A DNA stretch of 64,000 nt from Phyllostachys edulis (GCA_036346405.1 CM070548.1:53784279-53848278), one strand, 5' to 3'; positions 10,859 through 22,390 are shown, counted from the first letter of the stretch. Translations and numbers: made by a program. The notes: generated from the sequence alone by a model not told the origin.

Positions 10859-12240
10859 ATGGACGATAGGCAGAGGCAATGGGCAAGGTAGTTAGGATCG
10901 CGATCCAAGTCTTAAAGTCTTACGACTCTACGAACCCACGACAGCCTGTCGATCCAAGTCTTACTGCCGATCCGATCCTACTCAAGGTCGGTAGGATCGC
11001 GATCCTACTCTTAGAGTCTTACGGTTCTCTGAATCCTACAACAAACTGTCGATCCAAATCTCCTTTGTCGATCCTACTCGTAGAGACTTAGGGCAATTTT
11101 TTTAGAGGCCGGGCTTGGGTGATATTTTTTTAGAGCAAAATTTGTTGATATTAATTTCGAGAATGAAACTATAAATAAACAAGGAGCATGCAAAATATTG
11201 TATCGAAGGTGGTAATGCTAGTACAAATATCTATATTATGGCATGAGCAATCTTGAGCTTGATAATGATAAGCTATTTTTATTCCTAGAGTATGTCTAGC
11301 TACTTTTAAGGAACATGCAAGTGGTAAACCATATAACAATCATACAAACTTATAGTATAGATGTTAAATATGTGTATTTTTACAAATCCGTAGAATCGCC
11401 GATTCTCGATTCGATCTCTGATTGATCCTCAGGAGGCAAATCGATCCGACTCGGGATCTCGACTCTGACTACCTTGGCAATGGGACCGGATCCGCGAACT
11501 AGCAAGGGCTGCCGGGGAGCGGGATGACCGAGCAAGGGCTGCTAGGGCCCGGGTCGAACAAGAGGCAGCGTGCCTACATGGCATCTTTTAAGTAATGAAG
11601 CCCCCATAACAAACAACCCCATGCCGAGCGTTCCAGCGAGGCGTTAGCGCAACACCCGCTTGGGGAGGCGTCGCCCTCTGTTAGTGCGAGGACGGATGCA
11701 AGTTCTTCAAGTCCAAGCACCCACTCAGCCTGGGCATGCGTTACTGGGGTTGCGCGAACTACTCCAGTAACCATCCCGACCGACGTCGGGACACGAGCAA
11801 CTATCGGCGGTAAGGACCCGATTCTGATGTGTTTCGTACTATTTCTCTTTCAAAATGCGCACTAACAACCTCTCCGTTTACTGTAGTCCCCGGATCCGCT
11901 ATGTGGCTATCGCAAGTGGATCGACCGCGAGATCCACCCATATGACCAGTGGTCTCTCGACATGGACGAGTGGCATGAACAAAGAGACCACAAGATCCTA
12001 GAGGAGCGACGCCGCAACGACGAGCACAACGATGGCGATATCGTCGGGGCGCAAGCTCATCTGGGCGTCTTGAGCATAGGGGCGCGAGGCTCACGAGAGG
12101 GAGTGCGAGAGAAAGAGAGAAATTGCAGCCAAGGCCAAAGAGGTGGCGAGGAGTTCAACGCCGAGCTAGCAAGGAAGGAAAATAGCCCCGGTCTACGATG
12201 GGTCGTCATTCCGTAGTAGTCCTCGTCCTACCGTCATGTT
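10859..12240 (+). pseudogene. Arg-rich coiled-coil protein with GRF-like zinc finger, split by a hAT insertion
   Basis: ATG 10859 opens MDDRQRQW. A 593-bp hAT element with its 8-bp duplication interrupts the frame there. With the element and one duplication set aside, the frame continues without a break as DRIRELARAAGERDDRARAA and so on, a highly charged helical segment, to a TAA near 11590. Further on come LC, a TAG at 11682, then CEDGCKFFKSKHPLSLGMRY and WGCANY. A probable intron (about 11810-11886, ending ttactgtag) is followed by CGYRKWIDREIHPYDQW. This is a GRF-like finger of the CEDxxCKxxKS type seen in grass transposon proteins. A Glu/Arg-rich coil (EWHEQRDHKILEERRR, REAHERECERKREIAAKAKE) and a KIAPVYDGSSFR tail reach about 12240. 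Several stops and one frame change are present. The exact exon joins are inferred and not all in phase. Confidence 0.65.
10884..11476. mobile_element. Nonautonomous hAT element nested in the GRF gene
   Basis: Left end caaggtagttaggatc and right end (reverse complement) caaggtagtcagagtc form a 16-bp imperfect TIR. The flanking 8-bp direct repeat gcaatggg (10876-10883 and 11477-11484) matches the hAT duplication length. It is 593 bp and non-coding. Its left part contains several GATCGCGATC-type palindromes, including the perfect 18-bp GTAGGATCGCGATCCTAC at 10991-11008. These may be subterminal transposase sites. Confidence 0.88.
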
Positions 12241-13231
12241 TTTACTATCCCTAAAGACATGTATACTTACATGGTTCGGATGCTTGTGTCACGGTGTACC
12301 GTAGTAGTAGCGAGGATGACTAAAGCAATTAGCCGAACCATCATGCCATGTGACTACGTGTAACTTGCTTTTGTCCGCGGACACTAATGTATTTCTAGTT
12401 CTGTGTCTCGGCTAAGCCATCAAAGCAAGCCTATATTGCAAGTATGCCTCTTCTAGTAGAATCCCAGAAAGAACCATTTGCACCGACATCAAATTCTCCA
12501 TGTTTTAGGGCATCTTCATAATCACAATGAGCGTTCTCAGCCCCTTCTATCATATTATGTATAAGCTTCATAGAATACTTCATCGACTGTCTACCTATAT
12601 ATATACATTCAGACGACTTCATTGAGGAGAGACTCCAATAGTACTGGTGCCTTTTTATCCCACTTCTAACACACAACAAGTGTTTCAGCAGACAAAGTTT
12701 GCTTGGATGACACCCTCAAGGTTATACATCGTCTGATATGCTTATCAATTATTTTTTCTCTGAACGAATAAAATTATACAAAAATTATAGAAGCAACAAC
12801 ACTATGACGGGAGGCTTAACAAAAAGTTTCGTAATTTTCTAAACTTATTTGCTATATTTTGAAATTACTACAAACATCGCTGAAACCGCGACGAATCCCT
12901 GATTTTGGAGAAAAGGAAACCCTAATTTACAAACCTCGGTGCCCTTATTTCTTAATGATTTTTTTACAAATCTCAGTCTTGATATTTTTATGAATAAAAT
13001 AAAATTCAATTCAATAATATTTAATGTTTAAATTTTTCTAATTTTTCAAAAAAAATCATTTTTTAAAATCGAATTTGCATGGATGGGCACCACCTACGCG
13101 CCCGGGCGGGCGCCTGCCGCCCGGTGGCGGAAGATCGCTCACGCCGCCCAGTACAGTGGGCGTCGTCGTCTGCCCGGTGGCGAGGCGGTCGCTGCCGCCT
13201 CCCGGTACCAGATGATGCGATGCCTGCTCGA
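12241..13231. other. Gene-less right part of the MULE
   Basis: AT-rich sequence with no recognisable domain in any frame. The last 230 bp before the right TIR is GC-rich (gcccggtggcg phrases), mirroring the GC-rich subterminal part of the left end. Confidence 0.5.
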
Positions 13232-13301
13232 GACCAATTTTGTAAATTATGGAAAAAAAAGAGCTATTTTTAAAATTAAAAGTTGCTACAGTAAAAAATC
13301 C
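13232..13301. repeat. Right terminal inverted repeat of the MULE
   Basis: Inverted match to 1811-1891, from ccaattttgtaaattatgg to the terminal gtaaaaaatcc. Confidence 0.9.
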
Positions 13302-13310
13302 CATAACATC
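13302..13310. repeat. Right 9-bp target-site duplication of the MULE
   Basis: cataacatc, identical to 1802-1810. Confidence 0.92.
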
Positions 13311-14880
13311 TAAGATGGTGTCGTGGTGTGATGTTTGTGCATGATGATGAGCTGAGCTTCCGTGTGCGTCACTGTGTCAGCATGCAGGGACGTACAAGCC
13401 AAACTGTAATGAGTTTTTTTTTGTGACTAATTTAGCTATTTTTTATTTATAATAGCAAAAGTAACTCTCACTTGCAAAAAAAAAAAACAAAAATAGCACC
13501 ATAACAGGTTAATCAGGTCACCTGCAGCGCTCCAAGACCGCTGCAGGTTCCTTTCGCGCTTTCAGAGCATTCCAGGCGCCTCCCACATTTCTACATTTTT
13601 TGTCCTTTAGTGATTAGAGTTTTTTTTCCTCTAGTGATTAGTGCGTACGCAGTGCAACATTCCGTGGACTAAGTCAGCGACAACAATCTTCCGTGGATTG
13701 AGTGTGCGTCAGCAACCTTTCATGGACTGAGTGAGTGGTAGGAATTCTGCGCCGCTTAGGGGGCCTTGATGCGGGGTTGCCGAGTGCAGGAAAGTGGCAA
13801 GCCGGATCTCTGATCCGGATCCGCGATAGGCACGTCTGTGATCCAAGTCTTGTGATGAGGACACGTGACGCTTGCTTAACCTACCGTGGCACCTTTTTTT
13901 TAATCATTTTGGGTGTACGAGGTTACATGTGCTAAATCGTTTCAAAAAGCGGTCAAATGAGTCAAAAACTCCGAATCTAATACTTACTATTTTATTTGTT
14001 ATAGTGTAACAATTGACAACTTCCTTTCATACAGATTTAATGATTTTCTCTCTCTTTTGCCCTTATTTATCTTTCATCTCTCTCCTCGATATTCATGAGT
14101 AGGAAGTCACACTAATATTCTCTTTTATTATATCGAGATATTATAACAACAGGGATATCACGGCTATTTCCCTCTACAAACTCATTTGATCCTGCGACGT
14201 CCTTAATCTCCATACTTAAACGAAAATATGCCTCAACAAAAGTACGGAAATAACCATGATAACCAGAATCGAAGTAACATGCATGCTGCAACAATTTAAC
14301 CTTTTTATTTATTGGATCGAATTAATTACAATTGTGTAGGAATTAATAGAAGAAACCCTACCTCGGTTACATTTCCCTCCCTCTCTTTTTCAGCAACCGC
14401 ATGATGGATCTACGACCTATGGTGCGCACATTGTAAAAGGGACGCACACGATCGAATAATGACAAGTACACTGGTTTGGCATGAAGGTCAGGGCAGTCCC
14501 AATGCAAAAGTGTACTCAGGGCTCACGGGTCATGATCCTTTTCGGAGTGTAATCATGTTTCAATATTCGATAGTAGCAAATAATAAGACACTTAATTAAG
14601 TTTGTACAATAGACTTACGTCAGCTGTCTATAATCTCTATCATGTAGAATTTAAGCTGATGTGGATGAAAGAGAATAAAGATAGAGAAATATGATATCGA
14701 CAATCTTGTAGCCGACTGTATCACTAGAACCAAGAAAAACATTAAAAAATTATGTGTTGTCTACAATTCTGTAGCCGGCTGTATCACCACAGCCCATTGT
14801 ATTAGTTATCTTTAGTGCAGTTTACAGGTGACATAGAGAGTTACTATAGACAACAGCTGTCTGTACCATTATACATGCCC
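13311..14880. other. Intergenic, no gene; small hairpin-bearing repeat
   Basis: Continuation of the MULE target flank. A short hairpin acctgcagcg / cgctgcaggt (13520-13548, 9-nt loop) lies in an AT-rich patch that looks MITE-like. From about 14493 a phrase gggcagtcccaatgc opens what may be another small inverted-repeat element ending near 14880 (acatgccc). No coding signal. Confidence 0.4.
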
Positions 14881-15196
14881 TAAGAGCATGTACAATAGTG
14901 TGACACCAGCTGTCTGTAAGACTTGCTATGTTAGATAGTAGATGACGTGGATGAGAGGGATGGAGCATAGAGAATTGTACCGTCTCTCATGCGGTAGTTG
15001 ATTGTAACTCGAGAAACAAGACAAATTATACATAAATGAGTTGTCTATAGACAATACTAAAAACAGATCTACAATGAGTTGTCTTTTTATATGTCTCTAT
15101 AGACAACTCATTGTAGATCTGTTTTTAGTATTGTCTATAGATGATATGAAGAAGTACTATAGACAACCATTATCTGTACTACTGTACATGCCCTTA
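14881..15196. mobile_element. MITE with a perfect 40-bp internal hairpin
   Basis: Left end agagcatgtacaatagt; right end in reverse complement agggcatgtacagtagt. They are inverted repeats flanked by ta/taa, as in small TA- or TWA-duplicating elements. Positions 15045-15084 and 15101-15140 are an exact 40-bp inverted repeat around a 16-nt loop. Non-coding. Confidence 0.7.
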
Positions 15197-15216
15197 AAGC
15201 TTGTCCTAATAAAGCT

Positions 15217-15852
15217 CAGGCCCGGCCCTGGGGAGGGGCGGGAGGGGCAGTCCCGAGCCCAAACACATTGATGGGCCCTCCCTGTATATACGATGCGTCG
15301 AAGACGGTACTAAGGTCTAAGTAGAGTAGAAAAGAAGCAGCGTGACTTCTAAAACCGCAATCCGCTTTGCGGATAGAGAAATAGCGACTATGGAGATTTT
15401 TGAGTTTATTCTGAGCGGTGATTGTTATCCTAGTACTTCCATTGCTTATCGCATCTTGTTTACTATGCGGTGGTTGTGGCATCGGTGAAAAAGCTTCTCA
15501 AAATTAAAATTATTTGAAGAACTATTTGAGATCTACAATGTCACAAGAGAGGTTAAATGGATTGACAACATTATGCATTGAGAAGCGATTGTTGGATGAG
15601 ATTGATATTGACACCATCATCGATGACTTCGCATCAAGGAATGTTAGAAGAAATTTTTGAGGTAATTTAATATGTATACAAATTATTTCATATGAATATT
15701 GCTTTTGCATTGATTAAGCGCTTATTAGTAACATTTTATATATGTGTATATATACTACCAATGGGTAGTACTAGTAGTATTATCATGTTTATATAAAAAG
15801 GCCCAAAATTTTAGCTTCGTTCTAGGTCAAAAAAAACTCAGGACCGGCACTG
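15217..15852 (+). mobile_element. hAT deletion derivative
   Basis: Ends caggcccggccctggg and, in reverse complement, cagtgccggtcctgag are inverted repeats. An 8-bp duplication ataaagct (15209-15216 and 15853-15860) flanks them. The 636-bp element keeps the 3' end of a transposase (15538-15660), so it is an internal deletion of a larger hAT and not an unrelated MITE. Confidence 0.87.
15538..15660 (+). pseudogene. C-terminal remnant of a hAT transposase
   Basis: A 40-codon frame beginning MSQERLNGLTTLCIEKRLL and ending FASRNVRRNF, then TGA. It matches the very end of the TTF-type/zinc-finger-MYM-like hAT transposases common in plants. Too short to act; it marks the origin of the 15217-15852 element. 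Confidence 0.8.
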
Positions 15853-17099
15853 ATAAAGCTGACACCTCGGTCACTTTATTTCTTTTCACTTTTCAGTTAT
15901 GATCATCCCCATGTCATACACCAACGGTTGCCTTTCTGTTCTTTTCACTTTTCGCACTGTTGGAGTAGTAGTATTTTGATATGCTTTCATGATCTCTACA
16001 TAATGTAGTTGAGCTCTTTATACTTTTTTTTTTGCGATGAAGGGTTCTCTATACATTTGAGCATTGTTACACATTAATAAGCTTTTTATAGGACAATTTA
16101 TACACTCGAGACATTCAAATTAATGTGCAAAATGTTTATACATTTTAAATGTGTACTACAGTGCATACTCCAAAATCTCATGTAAGTTTGTGCCGTTAGG
16201 ATCGAACAACATTCTATGTTCATGTGCAAGCTCACGTTACTTTACTGTGCATGCACACCGATTATTTGCAACTGATCTTTTTGTAATCATGCAGGGGGGT
16301 CAGTGGTTAAAACAAGTAGTTAGCAGTTAAAAAAAAATCAAATCCCAACATCCTCTGTGTCAGAAGCTAACAGCCTCGAAATCTTCATTAGTCTATACTG
16401 GCCCTTGTACTCGGTGTTGTTATGGAGATTTGGATCTTATATCCTAGCTAGAACTTGTCTTAGTGCCGTTACGTGTACAACTCAAATGTACCATGTGATA
16501 CTCGTCGGTTTATATCATTTCCACCTGGCTATGGTCAAGTAGAAGGGAAACATGAATAGAAATATAATGTGATAGCTCAAATTAAGGATATTGAAGCGGG
16601 TCTATACGATATTTCCTCATATATGATATTTTGGATATCGACATCGTCTCCAGCATACAGCTTTGAATATTAATTTTTATATAAATATGCTCATAAGATT
16701 ATTATATTATAAAAAAAATTCATAACTAATATAACAATATCATTTTAACACGACAAATAAAAATAGTTTTTTTTATATGTATTAGTGGTTAAATTTAAAA
16801 AAGTTTGACGATACATTTTCTAAAAGACCGTATGTTTCTGGACGGACGGAGTATCCAAAGAGAAACTCGTAATACATGGATGCCCATGCAATCTAGACAC
16901 TGGCGCAGATGCCATTCAATTGGGCCCGGTGTCACACATACCACCAGATTGGGCAAGCAACGGTTAGATAAAAGCCAGGGCATTTACACTCAAAAGTTAC
17001 GGAGAGGACTAGGCAGACCATGTGGCTGGTGTGACGGCATCGGAGAGGGAAAACGAAAGCCGCGTCACTGGCCAACGAACAGCCGTGAAAATAGTACTT
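15853..17099. other. Intergenic, nothing coding recognised
   Basis: AT-rich. A phrase ggacggacggagtat at about 16840-16855 is typical of one end of a Stowaway-type MITE, but no matching left end was found. The two open frames of about 60-140 codons here have no recognisable domain. Confidence 0.4.
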
Positions 17100-17473
17100 T
17101 AAGGATACCTTTAATAGTATATTTATTATCGTCTTTTAGTTATATCAAATCAACAAAATTCTATGTAAAAGAGAGAGAGCATATATTGTCTCTTTCTGAA
17201 GAGATTGCCGTATACGTGAAACAAGACATGATATATTAATCTACTCTAATTGACATGTAGGCCCGTTTGACCCTCCAACATTTTTATTTTATAATTTTCC
17301 TTGGAAACGGGTCTACATGTCAACTAAAGCAGATTAATGTATCATGTCTTATTTCGTGTGCACGACAGTCTCTTTATGAATAGACGACATATGCTCTCTC
17401 TCCTCCACATAAAATTTTATTGACATGACATAGCTAAGAGACGACAATAAATACACTATTGAAGATGCCCTTA
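17100..17473. mobile_element. Foldback MITE, about 375 bp
   Basis: The two halves are reverse complements over about 165 bp each. The left half runs from aaggatacctttaatagt; the right half, reversed, from aagggcatcttcaatagtg. Both halves contain tctatgt...gagagagagcatat and gacatgtag. As a result both strands show similar short open frames (VYLLSS...FYV.EREH), which are an artefact of the inverted repeat. Confidence 0.75.
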
Positions 17474-18201
17474 CCAGCAATTTAGCATGCTTATTTCTCC
17501 TCATGTTGATGAAATGGTTGAAATCAGTACCAAACGTTCTCGGAAAAGGCAGGTTCCCATTCGACACGGCCAATATGTACCTGCGTGCTTATCATTTTTC
17601 CGTGCATGTTTGCTCACGAATGGTCGGAGCTCGGTGACGTGGAAATATATCCAAGGATCAGAATTGCCTAATTATGTTGCCTACGTATTATCGATTTTTC
17701 TGCACGACCACACTACTAGCATTGTACTAGCACGTAACAGTTCAACCTCATCACATTGCTATTGCCAGTTCCACGGCAACAGTCATGTGGCTACCACGGT
17801 ACCACATCTTGTACCAATTGATACAGTAATAAGATTACCGCTCGGTACATACATGACAAGTATTTAGCACGCATATTATTACAGTAATTCTATTTTCCTT
17901 CTGCGATTTTGTATAGGAACATTTATATAGTACTCGTTGAAGTGTTTAAATGGAGTATTGCAGCCGATTAGCTATACACACCAAGTGAGGGCATTGCAAA
18001 TTCTAGATTGTAGTACGACTTATCGAGTATATTTTTCATTTTGATGTAGTTGTGATCATCGGATTGGAGTCTAACATTAGGGTGAGAATGTGATGGTGGT
18101 GCTCTTTGTCTCGTTTGACACTCAACATTAGTGGAGATTAAAGATATGCGCTCAAATACCTTGTTATACGTAGTACTATATCTGTTGATGTTGCGCTCTG
18201 T
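17474..18201. other. Intergenic, nothing recognised
   Basis: No domain-bearing frame, no clear terminal repeats. Confidence 0.4.
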
Positions 18202-21200
18202 CGGATCCGGATTTTACAATCCAGAATTCTCTGATAACAATAATGCGCTATTCTCTGGATCAGTAGATAGCGTTCACAGAATACATCACTGAATCAATTC
18301 ATACATAACGTAGATCAAACCATTCATTATATTACAAACATCAGAGTCAGTTAGACCGCATCGGGTCAAGTGTTACAGTAGGGCCAAACAAGGCCAAATG
18401 ATTTCATTACATAAAAGCGGAAGCGACAACGAAAGGAAAAGGGGTAGGACACATTTCTCCATAAGCAAGCAACTGGGGAAACCAGTGTACAACCGATATT
18501 ATCCAGAGATCTGGGTAATATTGGTAGTACACGAGTACCGATTGAGTCAGCTAGACTAGGGCAAGACTAGAATAACTATAGACTAAACTACTCCTCATCA
18601 GCTCCTTGCCCTTCAACGTCAAGATCCTCGTAGTATGCATAATGTCCTTGATCCACGGCTTCTGAAGGTTTGAGGGAAAGAGCGAGGATAAGCACAACAA
18701 ACGTGCTCGCGAGCCAATACACAATGCAAGATTTATACATGCAACACTTTATCAAGGATGCCTCGGGTTCTTTTATTTGCTAAAGCAACATTTTCAATTA
18801 TCATAGGTAGAAATTCTTATCACTTAGCATTTTGACCAAATCACATTTTCTTAAAGAGATTAATTGTGCAATATTTATAGCAGCAGATGTTACCTCCATC
18901 TTATGCTTATTTTTTTATTGGGGTTACATTCGCCTATTAATAACACTGGGGTACTTCCACCCAGGAAAAATCCAAATTCAGGGTTACATTAGTCCGATGA
19001 GTTTTCATCGCACCCACAAATATTTTTATAAATAGAACTAACTCTAATAAGTTCCTATGTCTGCTTATGACCGTGGGCACGGCTGTTCGAACAGTTTATA
19101 CTCTGCAGAGACTGTACACTTTACCCACAAGAGATAATCATCCTGATATGCACACACGTTTCCTTAGATATGTGAATCAAAGAGAGACTATCACAAGGCC
19201 TTTACAAAGCATCTCTCAGTATTAGTTGCACCCGCTAAGATTTCACCTGAGAAAGGTTATGCTCACACAGACTTGTCAACCCTTATCCAGACCCCCTCTT
19301 GCGCCATACGACTTATGCTCACACAGACCCGTAAATGGACACAAATTATTTAGCCAGGTCGACACTATTATAGACTTTGTGGTTGTACTATTTTACATTG
19401 GGAGGTCATCACAGGATTAAGTCCTTAAAGCCATCCAAACGGTTCATACCATATTCCACCGTTTCTCATGCTACATCCGCACCAACCATCATACCATCAG
19501 TCCAGATGTAGTAACAGCAACGTATTAGGGTTTTGAGAAGCACCAAATTAATTTATTCCCAAATACTTCAGTCATTTACCTCCAATGGCTGCCCAAAATA
19601 CATTTCATGTTTAAAAGATGATTGTTGGGGTAAATAAATACACCAGTACTTAAGCAAGACTAGCATGACGCTTAAGTACGACTATAGCTAGTAAGTTACC
19701 ACATAATTATCTAGGGTGACAAGGATTAAGTGATTCAAGTGTCAAGGATGGTATAATAATTATTGTTAGACCATGTGGCTAGGTCTAGTATATTTTAGTT
19801 GATGAATAATTGACAATGTTGGGTACTAATGTTATTTGAGGCGTGTGGTGTGTGTGTGGATTTATGTCGGTCGAGTTGGGAAGAACTTGTGCTGGGAAAA
19901 TATGTTGTTTTGGTCTTTGTATGTGCAGGGTAACTCGGAGGTGATTGTGGTCTACGACGGTGATCAAGAGATGGCTTGTTGTGAAGTCATGGTCTAAAGG
20001 GTCAAGAATGTTAGAGGAGACGGTCGAGTTCGAGTTGGGGGCACGTGGAGATCAAAGATGGATGATGCGTGTTGAAGCTTTGGAGATGCGGTCCAGAGGC
20101 TACGACATGTGACAATTTTGGGGTGTTCAAAATTGGTTGTGTAATCTGGTGTAAAAGCCCGCGTATTGGGCTCTAGGACTATTAAGCCATATGTGAGTGA
20201 TTATGTGCAAACACTAGAAGGCCCATTAAAGGTTCTAGGTTTATTGCTCACGTGTATGAGCTATAGGATATAAGTAGTGGCGGCATCAGTTCACGAAGAC
20301 GGTACTACTTTGAAGAAAGAAGGTGCGGCGGCAAGGAATCAAGAGGGGCTGGCGGCTGTAGGTGCATGCGGCTGGCTGTTTGATGCCGACGTGCATGTGC
20401 TATGCTGGCTTGGGGTGAGTGCTAGCGGCGCTGTGAGATGCGGCTCGGGGTGAGTGCTAGCGGCGGCTGTAAACGTGAAGTGTTCACGGCGACTGGAAAA
20501 TCTACTAGGTGCTCGCAGCAGTCCTTGCGGCTGTTGGTTCTTGTACAGCAGTGCTTGTGCGTCGTGCTTTTGCTTGGGAGTAAGAACAGAGAATCAATAC
20601 AAGCTTTGATTGTGCTATTTTGTTTGTGCGTGAAGAATCCCATCTAGAGTGCATGTTTTGCTGATTTTCTTCATCATGTACTTGAGTGCTTGTGGTGGCT
20701 TCATGTTTTGCTGATTTTAATCCCACGGTTTTGATGGGATTAGATGCTAGTGGCAAATGTACATGTTGTTTTCCTTGACAGTGCTTTACTGCTCTGTTGT
20801 TTGGCCGATTAGCAACGAATATTTGCTACTACTATTCATATCATTGCTGCTGTTACATTGGTTACGTGGAGAAGCTGTTGTTGAGGCCTAGGCATTGGCG
20901 AAAAATTGTCCACAATCATTCACCACCCTTCTGATTGTCATTAACGATCCTACAATTATTTAATTATCAAGTTGGTATTTAACTACCTTAAGGGTTTGAC
21001 ATACATTTGCATAATGAATTAAGCATGCATGTTGATATTTTAAAAGAATATAAAGTTGCATAAAATGTAGGTTCAATATGATCAAAGTATTGACTCACCT
21101 GGGTCTAAGGCAATAGAGTCTTGATAGTCTTGGTCTTGATCAATCCGGGGCTCTTCCGCGTTCTTGAACTCTATTCGAACGGTCGCGCCGGAAAAAAAGA

Positions 21201-22390
21201 GTAGACAAGCAAGCACAACTAATAAATACACAAGAAATAATAAATGAACTCTAAATTAAAAAAAGACCTTTGCAATTAGAAAGCTACTAATTTTACAAAT
21301 TTTTAGAAATAAATTTCACTTGAATCGGAGATAGAACGGGGGAGATTGGGTCTTCCAAAGTTTAGCTTTTGAGTTAAATCAAGAAAATCAAAAGGGAGAG
21401 AGAATTGGTGTACCACACAGTACATGGACCAGTCCACGCGCATGGCGCTTCAGGTCCATGGGAAAACTACTGAGCCATTACTATTGCGGGCCCGCTGTCG
21501 ATGACTCAAGGAGACCAAGTTAATTAAAGCACCAATTAAATTAGCGCTCGGTCCACTAGACAGAGAAACAAGAAGCAGTTAAACCAGTAATTAAATAAGC
21601 ACTAAACCGACAGTAATCAATGCTCAACCCTTAAGATAGGGATTTGGTGCTTTAACTACTGGGTCCACGCGACAGTGAGCCATAGAGAGCATTTAAATCA
21701 ACCATTAGTTCACAGCTTATCCTAATGACCAAGATTTTGGTAATTGAATGCGGGTTACAGGCGTTGTCCAAGTTCAGACAAGGCAGGGGAGACCACGGGA
21801 GCGTGCAACTTTAGCTCGTCACCAGCGGAGGAAGGCATGGCGGCGTCAGGCAAGGTAAAAAAAACAGGGCCAGGGAGGCGAGCTGATGGCACGGGTGGTG
21901 GTGGCGGCGCCGGAAACGCACGACGGCGGCGGCGACAGCTCCAAGAGCGGTGACAATGCACAGGCCACACGTGGCGCTAGCGGTGGGGTGGAGCTCTAGG
22001 GAAATCGATGTGGGCATGAGCTGCGCAAGGGCACGGGGAAGGTGTAGAGCCGAGCGGGGAGGCCGGAGGTGGCCAGAGGGCAGCGAACGGTGGCGGAGAA
22101 GGTGCTGGTCGGAGGCAGGGGAGAATGGTGATTCCAGCGGCGTCGGTGGTCCAAAGCCAAAATGGTTTTGGGGAGGAGCTTCCTTGGTTACTGGGACACC
22201 TCGTGACAGGGTTGGCAAGGGGAGGAGCTCACCGGAGCGGCAGAAAGCGGCAACGGGTGCATGGGCGCATGCAGCGTTGGCGAGCGGGTGGTGTGGAGAG
22301 GAGGATGGCGCGCGCACGGGCTGCGCCCGAGGGTGGGGAAGCTAGAGGGGGGTCGGGGAAGCTTGGGGCCGGCTAGGGTGGCTAGAGAAT
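18202..22390 (-). mobile_element. Long-LTR-like unit, 5'-truncated on its own strand, with nested solo LTR
   Basis: The left edge tgtcggatccgg and internal phrases (gggcacggctgttcgaacag, cccacaagagataatcatc, near 19075-19140) parallel the complete solo LTR at 41351-44062, which starts tgtcaggactctgg and has gggcacggctatcgaatag. The GC-rich block 21740-22390 corresponds to that LTR's GC-rich part. No matching right end or duplication was found, so the unit is probably truncated at about 22390. The large open frames at 21744-22376 are GC-rich shadows within it. Confidence 0.55.
19764..20954. mobile_element. Solo LTR, 1191 bp
   Basis: Starts tgttagaccatg and ends gatcctaca, the TG...CA form of LTRs. 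It is flanked by the 5-bp duplication attat (19759-19763 and 20955-20959). It has no internal domain, so it is a solo LTR left by recombination or a terminal-only relic. Inserted into the 18202-22390 unit. Confidence 0.78.

Larger units (their letters stand above)
1811..13301. mobile_element. 11.5-kb Mutator-like element (MULE) with multi-gene cargo
   Basis: The two ends are inverted copies of each other. The left starts gaattttttactg; the right end, read in reverse complement, starts ggattttttactg. Both continue through tagcaacttttaatttt to acaaaattgg, about 70-80 bp of TIR. An identical 9-bp direct repeat, cataacatc, sits immediately outside each end, and 9 bp is the usual duplication for Mutator superfamily insertions. 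Inside are a PMD gene (2284-4781, +), a MULE transposase (5081-7629, -), and three GRF-zinc-finger genes (8592-9101 +, 9319-9911 -, 10859-12240 +). Each gene has several stops or frameshifts, so the copy is no longer autonomous. A 593-bp hAT element is nested within it. The intact duplication means the unit moved as a whole, and that the later damage accumulated in place. Confidence 0.93.

Noticed and set aside
11430..11470. GATCC-rich patch as a bacterial-type regulatory site
   Set aside because: It is inside the hAT element and part of its own subterminal repeats.
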